Shown here: positions 19,509 to 26,743 of the stretch, piece by piece | How the letters are laid out: each line of letters begins with the position of its first letter | Position numbering within the stretch: the first letter of the stretch is position 1 | From: JAZDGX01 sp964482205 | GTDB lineage: Bacteria > Eisenbacteria > RBG-16-71-46 > CAIMUX01 > WJJG01 | Assembly: GCA_964482205.1 (NCBI GenBank) | Contig: CAYZWI010000014.1 | Location: 33,430-97,429 of the forward strand | DNA length: 64,000 bases | Direction: 5' to 3' | Made by a program: the position numbers and the translations under genes | The notes under the pieces: generated by a model | Seen by the model: only the letters and a program-made list of their open reading frames with translations | What the model was told of the DNA's origin: nothing | Database searches by the model: none

Positions 19509-21110
19509 ATGGACCTTCAGCTTGTTCTCTTCACCCCGGACACGAAGCTCGCGACGATGGCCGTTTCGGCGGCCGAAGGACTTCCTCTTGGCCTGACCTC
19601 CGCGGCCTCGCTCGAACAGGCGCAAGCGTGCCTGTGCTCGCGCCCCACGGCGGATGCCCAGTGGACCCTCTTCATCGACCTGCGCGCGCACGAGCACCTT
19701 CGCCTGCGGCGCTGGGCGCAGGAGAGCATTCCCTCCGCGCGCATCTTCTTCGTCTCGGCCGAAGCGACCCCCTCCGCAGGCGGCAGCTCGCTTTCTTGCG
19801 GCGGGCCGGGCTCTCTCTCGATGGACAACGGCGAGTGGATTCCGCGACCCGAGGAAACCGCCGATTGGACGGCGCTCTTCGCGCGACTGCTCGGCGAGAC
19901 GGCCGGCGGGCCGGCCGTGGAAGAGATCGGCTGCTTCGACGACCTGGTCGGGCGATCGATCGGATTTCGCACCGCCGTGGAAACGGCCCTGGCCGTGGCG
20001 CCCGCCGAGGAGCCGGTGCTATTGACCGGAGAGAGCGGCAGCGGCAAGGGAAGCTTCGCGCGCGCCATGCATCACGAAAGCGGACGGGCCCCGAAACGCT
20101 TCATCGAGCTCGATTGCCGGACGCTTTCCGCGGGCGTGCTCGAGCGGCTGCTGCATTGGAGCGCCGCGGAGAGAAACGGAGCGGGCTTCGAGGGAATGGC
20201 CTTCCCTTCGCAGAGCGAGCGGCCTCTCACGACGGGGAACGATGCTCTGCCCGCTTCGGCCGAAGACGCGACCGTGTATCTGCGCGACATTTCCGCGCTC
20301 GACCGCGCGCTGCAAGCGCGGCTCGCCCGCTGGATGGATGCGCGCCGTCTGGCGGATGTCTCGGACACCGAGCGCCCCGCGCACGACGGACGCGCTCCGC
20401 TGCGCAAGCGCCAGGCCCGCATCATCGCGGGAGCGCGCTGCGACCTTTCGTTCGCGAGCCGCACGGGCGCGTTCGATCGCAATCTCTACCGTCGCCTCTC
20501 GGAGCACGAGATCCAGATTCCGCCCCTGCGCGAGAGGCCGACCGATGTCCTCCTGCTCGCCACGCATCTTCTCGAACGCCTGAGCGCGCGCTGGCGAGGA
20601 ATGCCGACAACGCTGACGGCCGAGGCCAAGCAACGGCTCGCTTCGCATTCGTGGCCCGGAAACGTGCGCGAGCTGATCGGGGTTCTGCAAATCGCGATGC
20701 TCAAGTCCGGCGGCGCCCGCGCGATCGACGAGACGCACCTTTCCCACGGGCTGCGCGCTCCGCGGCCGGCCGGTGCGCAGGTATCCGGCGCGCCGACGGC
20801 GGCGCCATCCGAGGGCGAGCATTCCGGTTCGGCGGACGAGCCGGGCGTCCGCTTCCACGGCCACGAGGTGCGCATCGATCTTCCCGAAGAGGGTGTCTCG
20901 TTCGACGACATCGAGAAGGCGATTTTGCAGGCGGCCCTGACCCGCGCGCGGGGCAATGTCGTTCGCGCGGCCCGGCTTCTGAAGCTGGGACGCGGTAGCC
21001 TGCGCTATCGCCTGGAGAAGCATTCGATCAACCAGCCCCGCCGCAGGCGGAGATCGCGCCGCCGCACCGAGGAAGGAGCGGCCGTGCCGCCGTTGTCGCG
21101 CGCGTCGTAG
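19509..21110 (+). CDS. Degenerate sigma-54-activator-like AAA+ regulator with Fis HTH
   Basis: 533 residues from ATG 19509 (AGGGAGCGG upstream). Residues 1-125 resemble a receiver fold with no clear phospho-acceptor. The AAA+ domain has an intact Walker A (GESGSGKG, 174-181), but the stretch where GAFTGA should stand is replaced by a Ser/Gly-rich segment (~212-250). Walker B reads VYLRDI (256-261), with Arg where the catalytic Asp belongs. Later parts are good: EIQIPPLRERPTDVLLLATHLL, SWPGNVREL and a C-terminal Fis HTH (NVVRAARLLKLGRGSLRYRL). It probably binds DNA but should neither remodel sigma-54 nor hydrolyse ATP normally. It may antagonise or partner the activator at 14926. Confidence 0.82.
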   Translation: MDLQLVLFTPDTKLATMAVSAAEGLPLGLTSAASLEQAQACLCSRPTADAQWTLFIDLRAHEHLRLRRWAQESIPSARIFFVSAEATPSAGGSSLSCGGPGSLSMDNGEWIPRPEETADWTALFARLLGETAGGPAVEEIGCFDDLVGRSIGFRTAVETALAVAPAEEPVLLTGESGSGKGSFARAMHHESGRAPKRFIELDCRTLSAGVLERLLHWSAAERNGAGFEGMAFPSQSERPLTTGNDALPASAEDATVYLRDISALDRALQARLARWMDARRLADVSDTERPAHDGRAPLRKRQARIIAGARCDLSFASRTGAFDRNLYRRLSEHEIQIPPLRERPTDVLLLATHLLERLSARWRGMPTTLTAEAKQRLASHSWPGNVRELIGVLQIAMLKSGGARAIDETHLSHGLRAPRPAGAQVSGAPTAAPSEGEHSGSADEPGVRFHGHEVRIDLPEEGVSFDDIEKAILQAALTRARGNVVRAARLLKLGRGSLRYRLEKHSINQPRRRRRSRRRTEEGAAVPPLSRAS

Positions 21111-21150
21111 AGGCGCGGGGCAGGCCTGCGCTGCACGACCGGCGCCATTG

Positions 21151-21190
21151 ACGCGCAATTCACGGGGCGGACACGCAGTTCACGGGGCGG
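21151..21190 (+). repeat. Imperfect 20-bp tandem repeat upstream of the SpoIID-like gene
   Basis: Two adjacent 20-bp units, 21151-21170 and 21171-21190, agree at 18 of 20 positions, sharing TTCACGGGGCGG. The second runs into the hairpin that follows. Function unknown; it could be an operator pair or a slippage product. Confidence 0.5.
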
Positions 21191-21210
21191 AGATGAGATT
21201 CATCTCCGCC
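21186..21210 (+). terminator. Perfect 11-bp hairpin after the AAA+ regulator gene
   Basis: GGCGGAGATGA-GAT-TCATCTCCGCC is a perfect 11-bp stem with a 3-nt loop, followed by the pyrimidine-rich CTTTCTCCTT. It lies 75 nt after the regulator stop and 52 nt before the next start, a good position for a terminator closing the dnaK-grpE region. Confidence 0.55.
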
Positions 21211-21262
21211 CTTTCTCCTTCGCCGCTTGCTCCCGATCCCCACCGGCCGCAATATCCGCGCG

Positions 21263-22699
21263 ATGCCGCGCACCACAGCAAGACGGAAGATCCCCCGCGC
21301 GCGAGCGTGTGCGCGCACGATTGGGCTGCGATCATGGATCGCGCTTCTCGCGATGCTCTCATGCGCCGCGGGATGCGCGACGACCCGACCCGCGGGGCTG
21401 CCGGGTGCAAGCTCTTCCCGCCATGCGGGCGATGCAATCGCGCCGCAAAGGGAAGCGCGCCGTGACGAGCCGGTGATCCGGATCGCGCTCTCCGTGGGCG
21501 CGAGCGAGACGCGCGTGTCGTGCGAGGGGGAGCTGCGCGTGTGGAGGCAGGGAAGCGGCCGCAAAGCGAGCGTCTTTCCCGCCGGCACTCGCTTCGTGTT
21601 GACCGTCTCCGACGGCAGAGTCGCCGAGGAAGGCGCGGCGCCAGCCCCGGGAGTGCGCCTCTCGCGCGAAGTCCCGGCTTCCAAGCAGGCTTCCAAACAG
21701 GCGGCCGCCACGCAGGCGTCCGCGCAGTTGCTGGGCGTCTTTCCGCAAGCGCTCATCTTCGAAGCGAAATCGAGCGAGCATCCGCTTCTGGTTTCCGGAA
21801 AACCGTATCGCGGCGAGATCGTGGTGCGTCCGGTCGAAGAGGGACTGGTCGTCGCGAATGTGCTGCGCATCGAAGACTATCTGCGCGGCGTCGTGCCGCT
21901 CGAGATGGGCGCGAGCGAATCCATCCCGATGAGCGCGCTGCAAGCGCAGGCGATCGCGGCGCGCAGCTACGCCTTGCACTATTTCGGCAGGCGCGAGAAG
22001 GAAGCGGGTTGCGACCTGCTGGCGGGAACCGAGGACCAGGTGTACGGAGGCGTCGAGGCGGAGCGCTCGCGCACCGACGAGGCGGTCTCGAGCACGAGAG
22101 GCGTGGTCGCGCTTCACGAGGGCAGGCCGATTCGCGCGAACTACTGCTCCACTTGCGGAGGAGCCACCGAAGCGAACGAGCGGGCCTGGCCCGGGCAGGA
22201 GGCGGTCGCGTATCTGCGGGGGACGCGAGACAAGGCGGGATCGGATTTGTGCGCGGCCAGTCCCTATTTCCGCTGGCGGGAGCAATGGGAGTGGTCCCAG
22301 TTGGAGGCGATCGTGCTCGCCCGTCTGCCGGAAGAGGTGCCCGAAGCGCGCGGCAAGAGCGTGGGACGCTTGCGCGATCTGCAGGTCGTCGCCCGTTCCC
22401 CCTCGGGCAGGGCCGAACGCTTGCGGGTGGTCACGGAAGGGGGCGATTTCCTCGTGCCGGGGGACAGGATCCGGCGCGTCGTTCGCAGGGCGGACGGCGG
22501 ACTGCTGAGGAGCACCGATTTCGAGCGCTTTCATCGCGAGGGGAAGGATCCCTGCCGGGTCACGCTCGAGGGCCGCGGGTTCGGCCACGGGGTCGGGATG
22601 TGCCAGTATGGGGCGATGGAGTTCGGCAGGAAGGGAGCGGACGCGGGCCGGATCCTGCGCCACTACTACCGGGGCGTCCAACTCGCCTGCTGGTGGTAG
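21263..22699 (+). CDS. SpoIID/LytB-domain lipoprotein
   Basis: 478 residues from ATG 21263; no clear Shine-Dalgarno was seen, and a TTG at 21227 is the alternative. A signal peptide ends at lipobox AAGC (MLSCAAGCAT). The SpoIID domain covers about 190-480, with IEDYLRGVVPLEMG, LQAQAIAARSYAL, STCGGATEANERAW and a C-terminal GRGFGHGVGMCQYGA. In sporulating bacteria SpoIID cleaves denuded glycan strands of peptidoglycan; in non-sporulating Gram-negatives related proteins act in wall remodelling. The Glu of PLEMG, the catalytic position in characterised SpoIID, is present. It is the last gene before tRNA-Asp on this strand. Confidence 0.88.
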   Translation: MPRTTARRKIPRARACARTIGLRSWIALLAMLSCAAGCATTRPAGLPGASSSRHAGDAIAPQREARRDEPVIRIALSVGASETRVSCEGELRVWRQGSGRKASVFPAGTRFVLTVSDGRVAEEGAAPAPGVRLSREVPASKQASKQAAATQASAQLLGVFPQALIFEAKSSEHPLLVSGKPYRGEIVVRPVEEGLVVANVLRIEDYLRGVVPLEMGASESIPMSALQAQAIAARSYALHYFGRREKEAGCDLLAGTEDQVYGGVEAERSRTDEAVSSTRGVVALHEGRPIRANYCSTCGGATEANERAWPGQEAVAYLRGTRDKAGSDLCAASPYFRWREQWEWSQLEAIVLARLPEEVPEARGKSVGRLRDLQVVARSPSGRAERLRVVTEGGDFLVPGDRIRRVVRRADGGLLRSTDFERFHREGKDPCRVTLEGRGFGHGVGMCQYGAMEFGRKGADAGRILRHYYRGVQLACWW

Positions 22700-22712
22700 A
22701 GCGGGAATCGGA

Positions 22713-22741
22713 TTGACAGGGGAGCGGCCGATCGATTAGCC
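22713..22741 (+). promoter_or_regulatory. Sigma-70-type promoter of tRNA-Asp
   Basis: TTGACA (22713-22718), a 17-bp spacer and TTAGCC (22736-22741) lie 22 bp before the tRNA. The -10 region and its flank, CGATTAGCCTCC, recur almost unchanged in front of the rRNA operon (CGATTAGTCTCC, 62372-62383), which supports both as stable-RNA promoters. Confidence 0.65.
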
Positions 22742-22763
22742 TCCACGATCGCGATTGGAGACG

Positions 22764-22838
22764 GGGTCGTAGTTCAGCCCGGTTAGAACGCTGGCCTGTC
22801 AAGCCAGAGGTCGCGAGTTCAAATCTCGTCGGCCCCGC
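22764..22838 (+). tRNA. tRNA-Asp (GTC)
   Basis: A 75-nt cloverleaf. Acceptor arms GGGGTCG and CGGCCCC pair over 7 bp (one G-U), with discriminator G at 22838. The anticodon loop CTGTCAA carries GTC at 22799-22801, and the T arm GCGAG-TTCAAAT-CTCGT is standard. CA follows the discriminator in the genome, so the full CCA end is added after transcription. Confidence 0.97.
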
Positions 22839-22960
22839 AGAGTTTCCGTTGCTGCCGCTCGCCAAGTCCTGAGAATCCCTGCGCGCCTCGATCGCCCCGC
22901 GCGCCTCGCCGGCGAGAGGCGGCCGTTGTGCCTCGGACGGAAGCCGGATAGCATGCCCCG

Positions 22961-24958
22961 GTGCACACCGAGATCCGGACCATCGCAGGCGCCGGGCGGG
23001 CCTTTCCTGGCGAATCCGCATCGAGCAGTCGCCGGCGCGGGGCGGCGCTCCTCGTTCCCATTCTCCTCTTCGCGCTCGTGCTCGTTCCGCTGCTCTTGAT
23101 CTTCCCCGTGCGCTACGAAGCCAACGACGATTTTGCGATCGTCCGGCAATTGAATCCCAAGAACGGATTCCCCACCGATCCGCATCTCTTCTACCAGGCG
23201 TGGATCGCGGGACGGGGCTTGCACGCTTTGTACGCGCTCGCCCCTTCCGTGCCCTGGTTTGGATGGCTGCTCCTGATCGGGCTCATCCTGGGCGGCGGGC
23301 TGATCGGTGGCGTGGCGTGGCGGTCGGCCGGCGGGCGAACGGCCCTCGCCTGGGCCCCCGCGCTGGCGTTGGTGCTGCTCACGTGCGCGTTGTTCATGAG
23401 CTTCACGTCGACCGCTCTGCTGCTCGTCGTGGGAGGGACTTTGATCCTCCTCGAGAAGATGTGGAGCGAGCGCGCCTCCGGACCCATGCACACGGGAGCG
23501 GCGCTCGATGCGGGGGGCGATCGTGCACGCGCTTGCGAAGGCGAGGCGGTGCGCACCGCGCTCGCCCTCACGGCCTTCGTGCTCGCGTTTCTCTTGCGTT
23601 GGAAGCTCGTCTCGATCGTCTTGGCGGGAATCGCGCTGCCGCTTCTCCTGTTGGGATGCAAGGGGCGCATTCGGCGCGGCCTGCCTTTCGCTCTCGCCTT
23701 GCTCGCCTTCTTCGCGGCCGATCGCGCGATCGAGCGCTGGACCGGCGGGGAGGCATGGCGGCAATTCGAGCCCTACAATGTCGCGCGCGCGCGCTTTCAC
23801 GACACGACCGACGGGGATTTCCGCGCGGGAGTGACCGAGGGCGCGCTCGAACGAGCGGGGTGGACGCGCGAGGACTACCAGGCCTTCCGCGCCTGGGTCA
23901 TCTTCGACGAGACGCTCTTCAGACGCGAGACGCTCGAGCGCTTCCTGCAGGCGAACGCCACCCACGAGAGCCGGCTGGCGGCCTTGCCTTCGTTGGTGAA
24001 GACGCAGCTCGGGCGCCATGGGCGGTATCCCGCGGCCGCGCTCTGCGCCCTGCTCGCGATCCTGGCTCTCGCCTTTCCGCATATCAGGAACATGGAAACG
24101 AACGCGCGCCTGCGCCTGCTTCTTTCGCTCGGACTGCTGATGGCGGCCTTGATCGGATTGCTCGGCTATCGTTTCCTGCCGCGCGTCTTCCTGCCGCTGC
24201 TGGCGGGCTGGATGGGATTCGCCTGCCTGCTCGCTGCACGCTCGCGCGCGGGTTCATCACGCATGCGCGAACCCGCGGACGATGCCTGCCGAGCGAAGAA
24301 GGCGCGTGCCGCGAAGTCTTCCGCGCATCGCAAGGGCCGCTCGTCGGATCGCTCGACGGCGCCCGACCGCCAGCGCCGGGCCGGCGGGCGTGGCCGCGTG
24401 GCCGTCGCGGTCTTGATGGGTGCGCTGGCGCTCGCGATTTCGCTCGCGCAGGCGAGCGCGATCGCTGCCATCCTGCGCGGATCGGCGCGCATGAAGGCGC
24501 ACACGCAGGCCGCGCTGCAAGGCCTGGCCGCTCGCGACGGCGATGCCGTGATCGTGCTCATGGATGCGGTGCGCGGGCTGCACTTCGAATCCATCCATCC
24601 TTTGAAGGAATTTGCCGACTTCGCTCCGGTGAAGGTCCTTCCCGGCGGGACGACCACGCATTCGCCGCGCTTCCAGGCGATGATGAAGAGCATGGGACTT
24701 TCCGGGGGACGGGATCTTCTCGCCTGGCTGATCGACAATCCGAACGCGCTTCTCGCGCTCGAGGCGCAGAGCGACGCGCACGCACGCGCGTGGGTCTCGC
24801 TGTGGCTCTCTTATCTGGAACGCCACGCGATCGCCGATCATCCTCCGGCTGTGGAACCGGCGTTCGACTTTCGGGAGAGGAACGGAAGCGGCTGGGTCTT
24901 CTTCCGAATCGTCACGAGCGCGGCCCGCGCGGAGCAATCCCGGGAATCGGCGCGCTGA
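22961..24958 (+). CDS. Polytopic membrane protein of unknown function
   Basis: 665 residues from GTG 22961; no good ribosome site is visible, so the start is uncertain. After a basic N-terminus there are about ten hydrophobic segments (~30-55, 95-120, 135-170, 200-235, 360-430 and one near 480-505). The early loop VRYEANDDFAIVRQLNPKNG, with an ND-D pair after the first helix, resembles a group of uncharacterised membrane proteins whose layout recalls GT-C glycosyltransferases, where acidic residues in that loop bind metal. This is inference. A very basic Arg/Lys-rich cytoplasmic loop (~425-485) and a soluble C-terminal ~160 residues follow. It ends 56 nt from the convergent hdrB. Confidence 0.7.
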   Translation: MHTEIRTIAGAGRAFPGESASSSRRRGAALLVPILLFALVLVPLLLIFPVRYEANDDFAIVRQLNPKNGFPTDPHLFYQAWIAGRGLHALYALAPSVPWFGWLLLIGLILGGGLIGGVAWRSAGGRTALAWAPALALVLLTCALFMSFTSTALLLVVGGTLILLEKMWSERASGPMHTGAALDAGGDRARACEGEAVRTALALTAFVLAFLLRWKLVSIVLAGIALPLLLLGCKGRIRRGLPFALALLAFFAADRAIERWTGGEAWRQFEPYNVARARFHDTTDGDFRAGVTEGALERAGWTREDYQAFRAWVIFDETLFRRETLERFLQANATHESRLAALPSLVKTQLGRHGRYPAAALCALLAILALAFPHIRNMETNARLRLLLSLGLLMAALIGLLGYRFLPRVFLPLLAGWMGFACLLAARSRAGSSRMREPADDACRAKKARAAKSSAHRKGRSSDRSTAPDRQRRAGGRGRVAVAVLMGALALAISLAQASAIAAILRGSARMKAHTQAALQGLAARDGDAVIVLMDAVRGLHFESIHPLKEFADFAPVKVLPGGTTTHSPRFQAMMKSMGLSGGRDLLAWLIDNPNALLALEAQSDAHARAWVSLWLSYLERHAIADHPPAVEPAFDFRERNGSGWVFFRIVTSAARAEQSRESAR

Positions 24959-25014
24959 CTTTTCCGCGCCCGTCTGTCCGGCGTTCCTCAGGCCCTCGAC
25001 GCGCTTCACGCGCT

Positions 25015-25926
25015 TCACGAACCCGCGGCATCCGGCGCGCCCCCGCTGTTCGCATGCAGACCCAGCTTCTCGAGCACGCGGGTGGGCGGAATGCGATGGC
25101 GGGTGAGCCCCAGTTCCTCCGCGCTCAGGCCCTGGGCGAGGCCGAGCAACTGGAAGTAGTAGACCGGCGGAATCTGCCACGCTTCTCCCGTCTTCCTCGC
25201 GAGCAGCAATTGCCCCGTGTCGAAGGAGGAGAAACAGGTGGGACAGATGAGCCCCATGCAATCGACCTGCGCCTCGCGCACCGAGCCGAGCACGGTCGAG
25301 GTCATCTCCAGCGGCAGGTCGGGATCGACGCAGGCCTTGCCGCAGCAGAGAAAGCGCTCGGAATGAGGCACGGGCTCGGCCCCGAGGGCTTGGACGAGCT
25401 CGTGGAGGATCCGCGGGTCGTCGGGATCGTCGACCTGCATGATCTTCGAAGGCTTGAGGAGATGGCACCCGTAGTGAAGCGCGACGCGCACGCCGGTCAG
25501 CGGGCGGCGCACGCTGGCGCGCACGCGCTCGATGCCCACGCGGTCGCGCAGCCAGACGATCACATGGCGCACCTCGATCGTGCCTTGATAGCGCCGTCCC
25601 ACGCGCGCGAGCCGGCGGTTCACGCGCTCGCGCAGCTCCGGGTCGGCCTTGAGCACATGATTGGCCTCGCACAGCGTGCCGGTGCAGCCGCTGCAGATCG
25701 TGAAGACATCGAGGCCCGCTTCCTCGGCCAGGCAGAGATTGCGCGCGGCGAGGGTCAGCCAGGCGACGCGGTCGGCCGCCTGAAAGTAGATGGGATCGGG
25801 GCAGCACCCGAAGCCGGGCAGGTCGACGATCTCGATTCCCAAGGCGGGCAGCGTGCGCCGCAACGCCACTTCCATCTGCGGATACTTGATCGGAATGAGG
25901 CACCCGGGGAAGAAGATCGCCTTCAC
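25015..25926 (-). CDS. hdrB: Heterodisulfide reductase-like subunit B (HdrB)
   Basis: 303 residues; the GTG start at 25926 overlaps the hdrC stop (GTGA), giving tight coupling. Two CCG domains are present: the first with FFPGCLIPIKYP, GFGCCPDP and CSGCTGTLCEAN, the second with HYGCHLLKPSKIMQVDDP, FLCCGKA and CPTCFSSFDTGQ. In methanogen HdrB these cysteines hold two noncubane [4Fe-4S] clusters that cleave a disulfide. The real electron acceptor here is unknown, since a non-methanogen lacks CoM-S-S-CoB. It is the last gene of a long minus-strand operon running from korD, and pairs with HdrC as the catalytic end of the complex. Confidence 0.93.
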   Translation of the reverse strand: MKAIFFPGCLIPIKYPQMEVALRRTLPALGIEIVDLPGFGCCPDPIYFQAADRVAWLTLAARNLCLAEEAGLDVFTICSGCTGTLCEANHVLKADPELRERVNRRLARVGRRYQGTIEVRHVIVWLRDRVGIERVRASVRRPLTGVRVALHYGCHLLKPSKIMQVDDPDDPRILHELVQALGAEPVPHSERFLCCGKACVDPDLPLEMTSTVLGSVREAQVDCMGLICPTCFSSFDTGQLLLARKTGEAWQIPPVYYFQLLGLAQGLSAEELGLTRHRIPPTRVLEKLGLHANSGGAPDAAGS

Positions 25927-26519
25927 GCGCGGCCTCCTTCGCCGGCCGCCCGATCGGGCGCGGCTTCGGGGGCGGGCCCGGGCGCTTCGTGGCCCGCGGC
26001 CTCGGTGTCGGTGACGCCCGCTTCGTCGGGCGCGAGGAGTTTTTCGATTTCGGCGACATCCACCGGCGCGAGCGGGGGAAGCCCCAAGGACGCGCGTTTG
26101 CGTTCCAGGCCGGCAACGACAGGAGCGCTGCGGCCCGTCTTGACGATCATCTCGTAGACGGCGCGCGCCTCGGGCGGCGCGGCGCCTCTCTCTCCCGCCA
26201 GATTCTTCAACGCGAGGATCACCTCGATGGGACGCACATCCTGCGGGCAGCGTTGATAGCAGTTATAGCAATTCGAGCACTTCCAGATGACCGAGCCGGG
26301 GGCGAGGAGCTCGTCGAGACCGCCGAGAATGGCGGTGAGCATGATCTCGCGCGGATTGAATCCGGGATGGAAGCGCGCGCTCGCGCAGTCGCCCACGCAC
26401 GCGCCGCATTGATAGCAGTAGTGCACCCGCTCGCCGCCCAGCACCGCGAGCAACGCGCGGCTCGCCTCGAGATCGATCTCCAGGGGGCCCTTGGCCGCCG
26501 GCTTTGGGGCTTCGCTCAT
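25923..26519 (-). CDS. hdrC: Heterodisulfide reductase-like subunit C (HdrC)
   Basis: 198 residues from ATG 26519, which overlaps the stop of the zinc-ribbon gene (ATGA). Two CxxCxxCxxxC motifs bind cubane [4Fe-4S] clusters: YCYQCGACVGDCASARF and WKCSNCYNCYQRCPQDV. Residues to ~150 follow HdrC; the last ~45 are a Pro/Ala/Glu-rich tail. HdrC wires electrons from HdrA to HdrB in a soluble cytoplasmic complex. No membrane helix is present, unlike HdrE or QmoC, so quinone coupling is not indicated. Confidence 0.92.
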   Translation of the reverse strand: MSEAPKPAAKGPLEIDLEASRALLAVLGGERVHYCYQCGACVGDCASARFHPGFNPREIMLTAILGGLDELLAPGSVIWKCSNCYNCYQRCPQDVRPIEVILALKNLAGERGAAPPEARAVYEMIVKTGRSAPVVAGLERKRASLGLPPLAPVDVAEIEKLLAPDEAGVTDTEAAGHEAPGPAPEAAPDRAAGEGGRA

Positions 26520-26659
26520 CGCTCGCGCTCTTTCAACGGGCGCACGCTGTTGCTGCGGCATTGCGGACAGGTGCGCTCGACGAGCTCGCCGTCCTTGGTG
26601 TGGACGGCGACGAATTCGTGTCCGCAGCGCAGGCAGCGGAAGCGCCGCTCCTCCTGCAT
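26516..26659 (-). CDS. 47-residue zinc-ribbon protein between hdrA and hdrC
   Basis: A short gene: ATG 26659 after GAGAGGAGG with 7-nt spacing, TGA overlapping the hdrC ATG. It reads MQEERRFRCLRCGHEF, then about fifteen residues, then RTCPQCRNSSVRPL. Two CxxC knuckles (CLRC, CPQC) spaced as in a rubredoxin-like or FmdB-type zinc ribbon imply one bound Zn or Fe. The strong ribosome site, the overlap and the conserved cysteines all argue that it is real. It may be an assembly factor or small redox subunit of the Hdr complex. It follows hdrA after an 84-nt gap. Confidence 0.78.
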   Translation of the reverse strand: MQEERRFRCLRCGHEFVAVHTKDGELVERTCPQCRSNSVRPLKERER

Positions 26660-26743
26660 TCGTCGGCCTCCTCTCGTCGACGCGCGCTCGGGCCCTCCGC
26701 GCGGGCAAGCGCGCGCCCATCGTGGCGGCGTGCGCTCGCGCGC

